Source of the DNA: a virus
Direction: 5' to 3' (one strand)
IMG/VR virus record: IMGVR_UViG_3300027607_000106
Coordinates: 1 to 56,094 of that record
DNA length: 56,094 nucleotides
The position numbers and the translations under genes are program-made. Below the pieces are notes generated by a model. That model had not been told where the DNA came from. It made no database searches and worked only from the letters and a program-made list of their open reading frames with translations. Shown one piece after another: positions 17,192 through 26,395 of this stretch. Numbering within the stretch: the first letter of the stretch is position 1; each line of letters begins with the position of its first letter.

Positions 17192-18114
17192 CAGGCTACC
17201 GCCCGCGTGATCTTCAGCGAGCACGCTTCTGATGCGTCGTAGACGGCGGTGTAGGGAAGCCTGACCATGATATCGTCATCGTTCCCGCCGACCGGCTTGG
17301 AGCCGCTGCCCAGGATGATCTTGGGCAGGTCGAAGGTGTATTTCTCGTTGGCGACCTGGCCCACCGTGAAGCTCACCGCGCCGCTGCCATGATCGAGCAC
17401 CGACTGATAGAGCGTGTTGGACTCGAAATAGATCTCCATTTCGCCGGTAATCGTCGTGCGACCGGCGCCGAATTCCTCGGAATAGAGCGACCCGATGACA
17501 GGACGCGTCCTCAGATTGTTGTTGATGTTGAGCGTCAGGCTTCGGACCTTGTAGGAGCCGCCCAGGACGCTGAGTGAGCCCAGCGATCCGGAAGCCGACA
17601 TGACCGCATTGGTGTTCGCCGCGGTATAGGTCGCGCCGAAAATGATCGCTGCGTCCAGCTGCTCCTGCTTCGCCATCACGTTGAAGCTGCCGGTGATCTT
17701 CCCGCGCGCAGTGAAGTTCAGCGACATTTGCGAGATCATGGCGCCGACATACCGTGAGAAGGAATCCGTCGCGCCGAGTTCAACCGTCTCCTCGAAGGTG
17801 AAGAACTTACGCGTCGTGCCGTTCTTCAGGATGTTCGCCGCCCAATCCCCGAACATGACTGCCGCGAGGATGTCGTCAAATGACCCGTAGCTGAGTTCGA
17901 ACGGATAGGAGCCCGCGACGTCCTGCCCGAGCTGGATTTCATCGCGGACATTGCGATCGGCCTGCAGTTCGTCGGAAATCGCCGTCGTCTTGTTCGTCGA
18001 GACCCCGCCGCCGGTCGTCCGCAGCACCTGGAACGCCGGCGTCGCCGGCGTCGTGCCAAATGTCGATTCCGCGATATAGGCAATGCGGGTCCCTGCCCCG
18101 TCACCAAAGGCCAT
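17191..18114 (-). CDS. Major tail tube protein
   Basis: A 307-residue protein with the signature of the siphovirus tail-tube family: N-terminal RIAYIAESTFGTTPATPAF, DELQADRNVRDEIQLGQDVAGSYPFELSYG, then alternating beta strands and a C-terminal GNDDDIMVRLPYTAVYD. It polymerises into the tail tube through which DNA passes. It lies between the tail terminator and chaperone genes, in the usual order. No extra Ig-like domain is fused at the C-terminus. Confidence 0.92.
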   Translation of the reverse strand: MAFGDGAGTRIAYIAESTFGTTPATPAFQVLRTTGGGVSTNKTTAISDELQADRNVRDEIQLGQDVAGSYPFELSYGSFDDILAAVMFGDWAANILKNGTTRKFFTFEETVELGATDSFSRYVGAMISQMSLNFTARGKITGSFNVMAKQEQLDAAIIFGATYTAANTNAVMSASGSLGSLSVLGGSYKVRSLTLNINNNLRTRPVIGSLYSEEFGAGRTTITGEMEIYFESNTLYQSVLDHGSGAVSFTVGQVANEKYTFDLPKIILGSGSKPVGGNDDDIMVRLPYTAVYDASEACSLKITRAVA

Positions 18115-18148
18115 GGCTCATGTCTCCTGATTGTCGGATAAGGATCGG

Positions 18149-18559
18149 TCAGCCGATCAGGTCGTAGTCGTAGGCAACCGCGAAACTCAGCTTGTAGTAG
18201 TTGCCGTCTTCATTCGTCTGGTCTTCCGTCGCCGGCGAGGCCTCGAAGCACTGGACACCGTCGAAGGTCTTGCCCCGAAACAGCGCCCGAAGCGTATCGG
18301 CCCAGCCGAGATAGGTATCCTTGCCCTGGCCGCGCTCGCCATGAATGACGATCCGGAACGCACCCTCTTCGCGCCAGACATTGGCGCCCGGCGACCCGAT
18401 AGACATCTGCTCTTCATTGGCGACCGGATACTGAACCACGAGAAACGCGCCACCATCCGCCGGCGGCGTGGCGTCTTCGTTGATCGTCCGGATCGGACAT
18501 GTGGCCCAGTTCGCCGCGAGACGCGTCTCCACGGCGGTCACGACGGCAGCAGACGCCAT
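18149..18559 (-). CDS. Tail terminator protein (DUF4128-like)
   Basis: A 136-residue protein (MASAAVVTAVETRLAANW..., LVVQYPVANEEQMSIGSPGANVWREEGAFRIVIH) with the length and beta-rich pattern of tail terminators of the lambda U/DUF4128 group, which cap the growing tail and join it to the head. It starts within the stop region of the preceding gene and lies directly upstream of the tail tube gene. The assignment rests on pattern and position. Confidence 0.72.
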   Translation of the reverse strand: MASAAVVTAVETRLAANWATCPIRTINEDATPPADGGAFLVVQYPVANEEQMSIGSPGANVWREEGAFRIVIHGERGQGKDTYLGWADTLRALFRGKTFDGVQCFEASPATEDQTNEDGNYYKLSFAVAYDYDLIG

Positions 18560-19221
18560 CAGCGCATCCTCACCACGATGGCTGGATTACGAACATCTTT
18601 GAGCAGTTGCCGTTCGCGAGCCTTGGTGCCGAGATCTGGCAAATCACGTCCCCTCGCCCACTCAAGGATCGGACCGGTCAGCGGCTCGCGAAAGGTGAAC
18701 TTGATCGAAGCCATATTGCTGAACCGCCTTCGGGCAAGAAGGGCCACTGCCTCGTAAACACCGGATGGCGCCTGGCGAGAAAGCCCGCGTTCGATTTTGC
18801 GCGCATAGGGCTGCACGTTGACAAACACGTACTCGTCAGCCTCGACGAGTGGTGCCCCCGGCTCATGTGCAACGCCATCCGCAAAGAGCATGTGTGAATT
18901 GGCATACGTCCCCCTCCACACAGGCGAATGCTGGATTAGTTGCGTCCCGATCCATTCGAGCATGTCCTCGAAGATCTCGAATTCGAACAGGATCGTGCCC
19001 GTCGGCTTGACGCTCTCAAGGGGCGCGCCCGATCGGCCGTCGACATAGGTCTCATGCGGCGGCACATGACCGAGCGCTGCCTTGTTGATCGCCTGCGCCT
19101 CCGCCAGTTCCTCCTCGGCCGCATCGGCCAGGAAGCGGCTCGCGGCCTCCGGCGAGAGTGTATCGTCGATCAGGATCTCGATATCCCGGGCGATCGGCTC
19201 GACCTTGACGGTAACAGCCAT
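18559..19221 (-). CDS. HK97 gp10-like head-tail / tail completion protein
   Basis: A 220-residue protein located between the adaptor and the tail terminator, where HK97-like phages encode gp10-type completion proteins. It shows PVWRGTYANSHMLFADG, VEADEYVFVNVQPYARKIERG and a basic C-terminal half. Both junctions with its neighbours overlap, which indicates translational coupling. A role in the neck complex is inferred from order and size. Confidence 0.68.
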   Translation of the reverse strand: MAVTVKVEPIARDIEILIDDTLSPEAASRFLADAAEEELAEAQAINKAALGHVPPHETYVDGRSGAPLESVKPTGTILFEFEIFEDMLEWIGTQLIQHSPVWRGTYANSHMLFADGVAHEPGAPLVEADEYVFVNVQPYARKIERGLSRQAPSGVYEAVALLARRRFSNMASIKFTFREPLTGPILEWARGRDLPDLGTKARERQLLKDVRNPAIVVRMR

Positions 19222-19559
19222 CAGCCGCGCACCTGAAGCTCATAGGCGATCAGCGTATCGCCGATCCGCCTGGTATTGTCATCGCTAGCCTCGATGTTGC
19301 AGCGCCGCCCGGAGATCACGACGGCGTCGTTCTCCTCCGGCAAGCCCCAGGCCGTCCCCTCGACATCCTCCGCCAGAACGATCACCTTGCGGTCGCCCTG
19401 CTGAATGCCGCTGGTCAACTCATCCGCCCGGTAGCCCATCACGCGCGCTTTGACGGAGAGATCGGACGGCGTTGCGGCGGCGCCCTTGCGCAGGACGACC
19501 GTCTGGCCGCGTTGGTCGATCTGCCGGCGATACATCGCACGCGCTGCGTCCGGTGTCAC
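19221..19559 (-). CDS. Head completion / head-tail joining protein
   Basis: A 112-residue basic beta-rich protein (MTPDAARAMYRRQIDQRGQTVVLRKG...VVISGRRCNI), the size and composition of siphovirus head-closure proteins (SPP1 gp16 / HK97 gp9 position). It overlaps the upstream connector by 4 bases and the downstream gene by one base. It probably seals the DNA-filled head before the tail attaches. Confidence 0.65.
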   Translation of the reverse strand: MTPDAARAMYRRQIDQRGQTVVLRKGAAATPSDLSVKARVMGYRADELTSGIQQGDRKVIVLAEDVEGTAWGLPEENDAVVISGRRCNIEASDDNTRRIGDTLIAYELQVRG

Positions 19560-20194
19560 AGGCCGGCCCTCCGATAGGGCATCAGCAGCGCGTTGACGGC
19601 TCGATCAACAGTCGCTGAAATCTTGTCGGAATCGGCGTATTCGGTCGACCCGACACCCTGCACCACTTCCTTGCTCGCCATAAGATCCGCCTTGGCCATA
19701 GTGTAGAGCTTCCCGACCATGATCTTGATCGCCGCTTTGATGGCTTCCGGCACGTCTTCAACGGCGCCGAAGCCGGAGACGAAGGTCACCTGAATGGCAT
19801 CGGACCGGTCGCGGTAGACAGCCGGGCTATCGAACTGATCCCGGAACCGCACGAATGCACCGAGCGAGTCTTCCAGCAGCTCATGGAGTGAAGAGTCGAC
19901 GGTCTGCTCGGCATTGTCGGCATCGAAGTACCTGACGGTCGCCGACGACACATCAGGGAACGGCAAGCGAATATCGCCGCTCCTTGGCCAGTCCGAGAAG
20001 TCCGCACGCCAGGTCTGGCTGACGATGCAGCGGCCAAGGATCCCGGCCCGGCCGTCGAGATGTGCCGTCGCCGCACCAATCAATGACAGAATCAAAACGT
20101 CATCGTCCGTGGTCGTGACACGACTGTTGGCCTTGACCTGGGCCAGGGTCACAGGTGCGTCGGTCGGCGCGACCGTGCGGACGGGCCGAAGCAT
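19556..20194 (-). CDS. Head-tail connector (gp6-like adaptor)
   Basis: A 212-residue protein whose first 60 residues (APTDAPVTLAQVKANSRVTTTDDDVLILSLIGAATAHLD) match the gp6-like connector family, whose subunits form a ring under the portal. The C-terminal half contains VPEAIKAAIKIMVGKLYTM, the long helix usual in this family. It overlaps the neighbouring genes by 4 bases downstream and one base upstream. Confidence 0.82.
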   Translation of the reverse strand: MLRPVRTVAPTDAPVTLAQVKANSRVTTTDDDVLILSLIGAATAHLDGRAGILGRCIVSQTWRADFSDWPRSGDIRLPFPDVSSATVRYFDADNAEQTVDSSLHELLEDSLGAFVRFRDQFDSPAVYRDRSDAIQVTFVSGFGAVEDVPEAIKAAIKIMVGKLYTMAKADLMASKEVVQGVGSTEYADSDKISATVDRAVNALLMPYRRAGL

Positions 20195-20556
20195 CAGTCG
20201 ACCTTCGCGATTTCCTGCTCAAGGCGCGTCGCGCCCCAGCGGCTGTCAACATCGATCCCTAGCGTCTCGGCGCGTTCCCTAAGAGCATCGATGTCGTCTT
20301 CCTTGCCCTTGTCCTCGGAATTGTTGCCTTCGGACGATGGTTCGGTTTCGGCTTCCGTTTCGACGGTTTCGACGTCCTCGGATGGGGGCTCGGTTTCGGC
20401 TTCTGCTGCGGACACGTATCCCTCCGCGACTAGTCCGGGGACGAGTTCATCTGGAATATTCCGCTCCTCGCCCACCTCAGCACCCTTTGCCGTGAAGCCG
20501 TCTTCCGAGTAGGGGAAATACTTGAGGATCTTGCAAAGCATGGCAGTAACTTTCAT
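20194..20556 (-). CDS. Acidic-linker protein with C-terminal SAP/HeH-like motif
   Basis: A 120-residue protein. Residues 1-50 are a small domain (VGEERNIPDELVPGLVAEGYV), 52-85 a strongly acidic low-complexity linker of Glu/Thr/Ser, and 88-118 a helix-extended-loop-helix motif (LRERAETLGIDVDSRWGATRLEQEI) like those at the C-terminus of phage head-associated proteins. These motifs often bind DNA. A location in the head or at the connector is inferred from its place between the decoration-like and connector genes. Confidence 0.62.
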   Translation of the reverse strand: MKVTAMLCKILKYFPYSEDGFTAKGAEVGEERNIPDELVPGLVAEGYVSAAEAETEPPSEDVETVETEAETEPSSEGNNSEDKGKEDDIDALRERAETLGIDVDSRWGATRLEQEIAKVD

Positions 20557-20596
20557 AGAAATGGACGGAGCCGAAGCCCCGCCCTAGCCAAGGGGA

Positions 20597-20995
20597 TCAG
20601 CCAGCATGACGCGGGTTGCCGAGCGCAGCGCAAGCGCTCAGCGTACCGCCGGAAGTGGTGCCAGCGCTGGTCACCACGAGCCGGATGTACCGCTTGTCGC
20701 CCTTGTACCCGATGCTCTTGATCGCATCGTCATCAGTGGCAGCAAACGTCGCAGCCGCGATGGTTCCGATCAATTCGGCCGCGGTCACCGCGACGCCGTC
20801 GGACAGATCGCTCTGGTCGCCGGCAACGAGAGAGGGAGTGTAGGTCCCATCGGTAAGCGTCGCAGATTGAAGAAAGAACGCGACGCTCTGGTATCCTTGG
20901 AGGTCGACAATTTCACCGTTGGTGGCGGTGTCTGTGCTGATCGCTTGCGGCGTGAGAGCCACTTTCGGCGTCAGATTGCTGTGCAAATCACGCAT
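20597..20995 (-). CDS. Head decoration-like protein
   Basis: A 132-residue protein rich in Thr, Ala, Ser and Gly (STDTATNGEIVDLQGYQSVAFFLQS, then IRLVVTSAGTTSGGTLSACAALG). It is encoded directly after the major capsid gene, where HK97-like prophages of alphaproteobacteria commonly carry a small beta-rich capsid-surface protein. No other function is suggested by the sequence. Confidence 0.6.
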   Translation of the reverse strand: MRDLHSNLTPKVALTPQAISTDTATNGEIVDLQGYQSVAFFLQSATLTDGTYTPSLVAGDQSDLSDGVAVTAAELIGTIAAATFAATDDDAIKSIGYKGDKRYIRLVVTSAGTTSGGTLSACAALGNPRHAG

Positions 20996-21061
20996 AGGAT
21001 TGCTCGCTTGTTCGGAATTGAGGGGTAGCGGGCCGCTGGTTCGCGCGGCCCGCTATGATCA

Positions 21062-22417
21062 CTAAGCCGCGCAAACCAGCGCGCGGAGCGCCTCGGCCAG
21101 AGTCACTTGACCGCCGACACGCTTGCGCAGGATGAAGCGCACATTGCCGGACGTCGCCTGTGTATAGGGATCGCGAAGCATCTCCATGACGATCCGGTCG
21201 ACCCAGGTGTAGGCACGGCGGAAATCGCCGAATGCGACGGGCTTGGTGCCGGCACCTTCGTTCGGCATATCCGGCATTTCTACATAGGGAGCGCCGTTGA
21301 TCGAATTCGGCTGGCCCTGGGCCAAGCCGGGCATCCAGAGATACTGGTTGTTGGCATCCTTGAGCTTGCGAACCGAGCCAAGCGTGGTGCGATTCATCAA
21401 CCAGGTGGCATTGCGAGCGTAGGCGGTTTTGATCCCGTAGAACAGCGACAGGATACCGTCGGCGGTAACCGCGGTGGCCGCCCCGGAATTGGTGGTCGCC
21501 ACGTCCGCATTGGACAGGAACCCTTCGGGCTTGCCGACACCGGTGCCGGACACGAACGCTGTCCCTTCCGCGACCGAAAACTGCTCCTCGGCCTCCATCC
21601 GGATCTCGGCCTCCATATCGAATGCGGAGTCCTCGACCATCTGATTGGAGATGTCGATCAGTGCGTACAGCTCGTGCGTCGGGAGTTCTTCCAGGCCATA
21701 GGAAAGCCCTGTCGTTTCGGACTTGGTGCCCTGTTCCGACACCCACTGCGCGGCAAACTGACCGGTACGTTTCGGGATCTCCACCGACTTGTTCATCGTT
21801 GTGCGAACGCGCGCGAGCGACCGCACAGGGCTCATTTCGGTGATGCCCTTGATGATCTCCCGAACGTATTCCTCCGGGGCCAGATAGCCGCCGGCCGTAT
21901 CGGTTGACACGTTGAGCGACTTGTACTCGTTCCGGATCGCGTCGATCGCCTTCCGCTCTTCCTCGGGCAAGTTCGGCACGCCGACGGAATACGCGTTGAC
22001 GACACCGCGGGCCCAGAGATTGACCCGCTCCTTGAGCTCTTCAGCGCGATCTTCGCGAGATTTCGGCGGGCGCCCGGCCTTGGTCTCGATCCGGTCAAGC
22101 TGACTTTTCAGCTCTTTTCGGTCTTCATCGGCGGCATGGGCCTTCTTTTCAGCCTCGGTCAGCTTCTGGTTCAGGTCCTCGAACTTCGCAAGATCCTGCT
22201 CGATCTTTGCCAGTTTTTCCTCGGTCAGAGGATCGGCCGCGCCTTTCTCTTCGACCTGCTTCAGCCGCTCGTCGTTGGCCTTCTTGAACTCATCGAATGT
22301 GCTCATGAAGTCATCTACCGACTTCTTGATTTCCTCGATGAGGTTCTCGCCATCCTTGCGCTCCGGCGCAATAAGGGCGGTGGTCCCGAGCAGCTCGGGA
22401 TTGACATGTTTGGACAT
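21062..22417 (-). CDS. HK97-fold major capsid protein with N-terminal scaffolding (delta) domain
   Basis: A 451-residue protein. Residues 20-125 are a charged coiled coil (LAKIEQDLAKFEDLNQKLTE) corresponding to the delta domain that scaffolds assembly and is removed by the protease. The capsid fold starts near residue 145: NVSTDTAGGYLAPEEYVREI, MSPVRSLARVRTT, GTGVGKPEGFLSN and ATWLMNRTTLGSVRKLKD. It is preceded by the S78 protease and portal genes, the HK97 order. The cut is expected between about 125 and 165. Confidence 0.95.
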   Translation of the reverse strand: MSKHVNPELLGTTALIAPERKDGENLIEEIKKSVDDFMSTFDEFKKANDERLKQVEEKGAADPLTEEKLAKIEQDLAKFEDLNQKLTEAEKKAHAADEDRKELKSQLDRIETKAGRPPKSREDRAEELKERVNLWARGVVNAYSVGVPNLPEEERKAIDAIRNEYKSLNVSTDTAGGYLAPEEYVREIIKGITEMSPVRSLARVRTTMNKSVEIPKRTGQFAAQWVSEQGTKSETTGLSYGLEELPTHELYALIDISNQMVEDSAFDMEAEIRMEAEEQFSVAEGTAFVSGTGVGKPEGFLSNADVATTNSGAATAVTADGILSLFYGIKTAYARNATWLMNRTTLGSVRKLKDANNQYLWMPGLAQGQPNSINGAPYVEMPDMPNEGAGTKPVAFGDFRRAYTWVDRIVMEMLRDPYTQATSGNVRFILRKRVGGQVTLAEALRALVCAA

Positions 22418-22432
22418 GATGGAATGCCTTGA

Positions 22433-23125
22433 TCAGGCGCGCAGGGCTTCTGTCGCCTTGCGCAACGACATGAGCACGTCTGCGGCTTCGTCACGAAGCC
22501 CCGGCTCGGGTCCCTCAGCATCCCGCTGAAGCGCTTTGCGGAAGATCGACACCGCGATTTTGCTGTGTCGTCGCGACAAACCTGCATCCCGCAGGTCACC
22601 TTCCATTTCGCCAGGATCAAAGTCCTTCACATTCTCCACCAACGCCCCCGGCATTGCGGGTACGGTGACGAGAGAAACCTCGAACAGTTCGATCTGCTTG
22701 AGCAACCTTGCACCGGTGGTGCGATCTATCGCTTTGTCGATCGTTTTGTAGCCGATGGATAGATGCCGGATTGCCCCACGACCAAGAAGTGCACGGGCTA
22801 TCTTGGCTTGCGGCACATCCAGGATCAGTTCGCCAGTAGCGTGAAGCCCCTTCTCGTCTTCCCGCAAGTCCGTCCATACACCAATCGGATTGTCTGGATC
22901 GTGCTGCCAGAGCATGGGGGGCATCGAACCGGCCTTCTTCCAATCCGCTATGGAGCTCTTGAAAGCACCAGGAACGATGATGTCGCCGACCCGATCGAGC
23001 GAGTTGAAGACTGCCCCATAACCCTCAACAAAGCCGGGCCGCTCTTCGTCCTGCACAAATTTTAGTTCGCAAGCAAAATCGAACCGTTCGCGACCCGACG
23101 AGCTCTTTCTTTCAACAATTCGCAT
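22433..23125 (-). CDS. HK97-type prohead protease (S78)
   Basis: A 230-residue serine protease that trims the capsid delta domain during head maturation. The first 160 residues match the family: GFVEGYGAVFNSLDRVGDIIVPGAF, LWQHD (His75) and HLSIGY (Ser123), the two catalytic residues visible. The C-terminal 50 residues are helical and charged, probably a self-removed tail. It lies 3 bases after the portal stop and 15 bases before the capsid start. Confidence 0.93.
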   Translation of the reverse strand: MRIVERKSSSGRERFDFACELKFVQDEERPGFVEGYGAVFNSLDRVGDIIVPGAFKSSIADWKKAGSMPPMLWQHDPDNPIGVWTDLREDEKGLHATGELILDVPQAKIARALLGRGAIRHLSIGYKTIDKAIDRTTGARLLKQIELFEVSLVTVPAMPGALVENVKDFDPGEMEGDLRDAGLSRRHSKIAVSIFRKALQRDAEGPEPGLRDEAADVLMSLRKATEALRA

Positions 23126-23128
23126 AAA

Positions 23129-24337
23129 TCAGCCCTCACTCGGCTGCGCAGATGGATTTGTCGGCTGGGGCAGCTTGTCACCGTCCGGATGCGGGTCTCG
23201 CCCCTCGTCCGCACGCACCTCATTCGGAGTCAGCCAGGCGGGAGAACCACCGGATCCGAGCGCCTTCGCGTTGTACTCGGCGCGGTCCTTCACATTGCCC
23301 ATCGTCAAATACCGGAAGTCGAATTCCGGCTCCAAATCACCCTCATAGTCAAGCAAGTCCCTATCAACTGCCTGTTTCCAGCGCTCCGCCCATGGCTTCA
23401 GCGTCTCCCGCACATGTGCGCTAAAGAAAGCCTCCGCACTGGCGAATGTCGGCGTCTGGTCCCCCGCATGACCGACCATCTGCGGGAACACCTTCAAGGC
23501 CCGGCAAATCTCTTCGATTTGGAACTTCCGAAGCTCAATATGCTGATTGTCTACGCCCGAGAATGCAAACGGTGTCCAAGACGCCTTCGAGTCCAAAACA
23601 GCCGTCCGGAAGGCGTTTTCAACGCCGCCCATGACGCTGTTCCACTGCTTCTTCAGCGCTTCGCGGCTTTCAGGGCTGAGATCACCCTCGACGGCTAAAA
23701 TGCCGCCTGGGCGGGCGCCGTTCGCGTGCAGGCTGGCATGGGTCTGCTCCGTCGCGATGGCAAGGCCAATCGCCTCGCGTGCTTTCTGGACAAGGTCCAG
23801 ACCTACGATCCCATCCCAAGACGGGCCGCGAAGGTGGAACATCCGCTCCCGCGGCACCGTGCCGAGCAACTTCTTTCCGTCGAAGATATGGTATTTGAGC
23901 GTGTAGTCGCTCTCCTGCTCAACTTGAACCGAGCCTTCGCAAATTGGTGTCAGCTCGATCGGCTCGCCGTTGACATCGCCGATGTAGGCGTACCCGTTGC
24001 CCGTCAGAACGGCGTGAAGCGTCATTGTCTCCCGAAACTCGAATGCCGTCTGCCAATCATTCGGGCGACGAGTCAGCAATCGACGAACGGGATGACCCGG
24101 AAGTTCTTCCCTGTTCTTTCCCGGCGGTCGACGCACAATTCGTAGCGGGAGTTGGGCGCAACCTTCAGCGATCACACGTGCGCAATCCAGCACTGTTGAA
24201 ACGCCCAGCGCGGTTTGCACTGTGACAGGCACACCCGACTTTGCCTTTCGAAGGTCGAAGAAGAGCTCCCAATTCGCATCAAACCCGACAGATTTGGTCT
24301 GAAGCCCCGCTGTCACGGCCGAGAAGATTCCACCCAT
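23129..24337 (-). CDS. Portal protein
   Basis: A 402-residue HK97-family portal that forms the dodecameric DNA channel at one capsid vertex. It shows the conserved TALGVSTVLDCARVIAEGCAQLPL, GNGYAYI, HLRGPSWDGIVGLDLVQKAREAIGL, the NGARPGGIL turn and the EEICRALKVFPQMVG helix that lines the channel. The C-terminus is a flexible proline-rich tail (LPQPTNPSAQPSEG). Length and order (terminase, portal, protease) fit the family. Confidence 0.94.
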   Translation of the reverse strand: MGGIFSAVTAGLQTKSVGFDANWELFFDLRKAKSGVPVTVQTALGVSTVLDCARVIAEGCAQLPLRIVRRPPGKNREELPGHPVRRLLTRRPNDWQTAFEFRETMTLHAVLTGNGYAYIGDVNGEPIELTPICEGSVQVEQESDYTLKYHIFDGKKLLGTVPRERMFHLRGPSWDGIVGLDLVQKAREAIGLAIATEQTHASLHANGARPGGILAVEGDLSPESREALKKQWNSVMGGVENAFRTAVLDSKASWTPFAFSGVDNQHIELRKFQIEEICRALKVFPQMVGHAGDQTPTFASAEAFFSAHVRETLKPWAERWKQAVDRDLLDYEGDLEPEFDFRYLTMGNVKDRAEYNAKALGSGGSPAWLTPNEVRADEGRDPHPDGDKLPQPTNPSAQPSEG

Positions 24338-24338
24338 A

Positions 24339-24530
24339 TCAATTGGCCTTCATGCCGCTCAGCAGGGCACCAGCCAGCAACAAAACACCGCCAGCTATGA
24401 AACCGGCGGCCGGCAGCACAAGCCACGCGCCGTATGCTATGAGCCCGACCCCTGCCAGACCCGCTAGGTCGCGGATCAAGGCCGGAGCATAGGCCGCAAA
24501 CTGTCTCAAGGCATATCGCGGTGCGCTCAT
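24339..24530 (-). CDS. Small two-helix membrane protein
   Basis: ATG 24530 (MSAPRYALRQFAAYAPALI) follows the TerL stop by 14 bases and gives 63 residues with two hydrophobic helices (LAGLAGVGLIAYGAWLVLPA and GGVLLLAGALL). Such tiny membrane genes often sit between terminase and portal in HK97-like prophages of alphaproteobacteria. A holin role is possible because no other two-helix holin candidate is seen, but the position is unusual for a holin. The function is unknown. Confidence 0.65.
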   Translation of the reverse strand: MSAPRYALRQFAAYAPALIRDLAGLAGVGLIAYGAWLVLPAAGFIAGGVLLLAGALLSGMKAN

Positions 24531-24544
24531 GATAACTCTACGGC

Positions 24545-26395
24545 TTATAGAAGGATCAGTTCTTCGGTCTCTAGATACGAGCCGTTCACTTTGGTTTCGT
24601 GCGCATGAGCCGCGCCGACCGCCATGGCCAGCGCAATCGCCGCATCGATCTTGTTCGTCGATTTCTCTTTGGACAGCCAGTAGTTGTCCCAACGGTCACT
24701 AACCGTCACCGCACTCATCATGGCGGAGATCAGGACCGGATTTCTTCGGATCCGGATGCGCCCCTCGGTGATCAGATCCTCAAGCCGCCGGATGCTCATC
24801 GGCATCCAAAGGCCCTCGGGTTCCCGGTCGGCCTCTTTCGCCGCTTTGATCATGGCGTCGGTGGGCTTGCCTTTCTTTACCCCGCCTTGCGGGTGCTCGA
24901 CGAATTGAAGGGAGAGGCCGATTTCTGTGCACTCAGGCTCGAGCCCGCTTGCGAACGCATACCGGTCATAGGCCAAACACTGAACGTCGTAGTCGCGCAC
25001 GTTTTCAGCGAGTGCCTGCGCGACATGGCGATAGTTGATGCTCTTTCCTGCGGGCGCGTTGAGATAACCCTTTGCTACCCAGACATCGTAGGGCAGGTTG
25101 TCCTCCTTCGCGCGCTCCGCGAGCGTATCGCCAGGCGTCCACGCCTCAATCCAGGCATCAAAGAGCGGCTTTCCCGCATGCTCGCCCGAGGCAACCGTGC
25201 CGGTGCGAACCACATAACCCAGAGCCGTGATGTCCTTGTTGCGCGACAGGTCGCAACCTATCCAGACCTGCTTGCCGCGATGATCATTCGGGGCGTATTC
25301 CACCAAGACCGGCTCAAGCGCCTTTCTTGTCAGCCAGGCAGTGGCGGCATCTGTCCAGACGCAGAAATGCAGCCGCAGGATCGAATTCAGTTTCGAGGGA
25401 ATATCGCGCGCCTGCGCGACAACCCCAGCAAGGTACTCCTCAGTTATGGTTACGCCGAGAAGCGGATTGGCCTTCGGCCAACACGACGGGTCTTCGAGCG
25501 GGTCATCTTCCGGATCGATCGCGCAGACGTAGCTGAACGTCGTGTCGTCTATCGCTTCGCCGAGATACTCCGCATCTCCATCCTTCGCATCCCGGTCGCC
25601 GGCAGCCACCCGGATCGCATGCTCATGTTCATACCAGCAGGCAGAGTTTCGATCGCTCCCAGAGTTCGTAATCATCAAGAGCAAAGGCTGCCGTCGGAAC
25701 TTGAAGCCGCGCTCGAGGATCTCGATTATCCCCGCGTCGGCATGCTCGTGAAGTTCGTCGACAAGCGCAAAATGCGGTCTCGGGCCTGAACCGGTCTTTT
25801 TCGTCTCTCGGGAAACCGGACGGAAGAACGATCCGTTCCGGAGATAGGCTATGTTGAACTCCCTGCCCGGCCCGCCGCTCATTTTGACGCGCTTGGCCAG
25901 GTCCGGAGATTTTTCCACCATCTTCACGGCATCTCGGAACAGAATGCCCGCCTGCTCCTTCGTGGCCCCGGCTGAATAGATTTCGGCGCCTGCCTCGCCG
26001 TCATACATCAGGCCGAACAATCCGATGCCGCCGGCAAGCGGTGATTTCCCGTTCCCCTTCCCCTGTTCGATGTAGGCCCGTCGAAAGCGCCGTGTCCCGT
26101 CCGCTTTCTTCCACCCGAATAGCGACCCGATTATGAAATCCTGCGATGGATGTGATCGGAACGGCTGGTCTTCGAACTGGCCTTCGCTGAGTTTCAATCG
26201 CCCCTCGAAAAACCCTTCGATCGCACGATGAGCCGCCACTCCATCAAACCAAATGTCCGTCCGGGCCAGGTCGCATAGGTGACGTCTACATGCGTTTCGA
26301 ACATGCGGGCCGGCGACAACTTCACCCGAAACGACGGCTTGAGCATACGCGTTGACCCGATTAAGCGAACTCGTCGTCGTCCTCGTCTTCGGCAT
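24545..26395 (-). CDS. terL: Terminase large subunit
   Basis: A 616-residue packaging motor. The ATPase domain has Walker A EQGKGNGKS (residues 110-118) and Walker B HFALVDELHEH (about 208-218), with the coupling motif near ITNSGSDRNS. The C-terminal nuclease domain begins with IGCDLSRNKDITALG, whose aspartates bind metal. The N-terminus (YAQAVVSGEVVAGPHVRNACRRHL) matches HK97-type TerL. The start overlaps TerS by 35 bases. It pumps DNA into proheads and cuts concatemers; the nearby HNH protein suggests cos-type cutting. Confidence 0.95.
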   Translation of the reverse strand: MPKTRTTTSSLNRVNAYAQAVVSGEVVAGPHVRNACRRHLCDLARTDIWFDGVAAHRAIEGFFEGRLKLSEGQFEDQPFRSHPSQDFIIGSLFGWKKADGTRRFRRAYIEQGKGNGKSPLAGGIGLFGLMYDGEAGAEIYSAGATKEQAGILFRDAVKMVEKSPDLAKRVKMSGGPGREFNIAYLRNGSFFRPVSRETKKTGSGPRPHFALVDELHEHADAGIIEILERGFKFRRQPLLLMITNSGSDRNSACWYEHEHAIRVAAGDRDAKDGDAEYLGEAIDDTTFSYVCAIDPEDDPLEDPSCWPKANPLLGVTITEEYLAGVVAQARDIPSKLNSILRLHFCVWTDAATAWLTRKALEPVLVEYAPNDHRGKQVWIGCDLSRNKDITALGYVVRTGTVASGEHAGKPLFDAWIEAWTPGDTLAERAKEDNLPYDVWVAKGYLNAPAGKSINYRHVAQALAENVRDYDVQCLAYDRYAFASGLEPECTEIGLSLQFVEHPQGGVKKGKPTDAMIKAAKEADREPEGLWMPMSIRRLEDLITEGRIRIRRNPVLISAMMSAVTVSDRWDNYWLSKEKSTNKIDAAIALAMAVGAAHAHETKVNGSYLETEELILL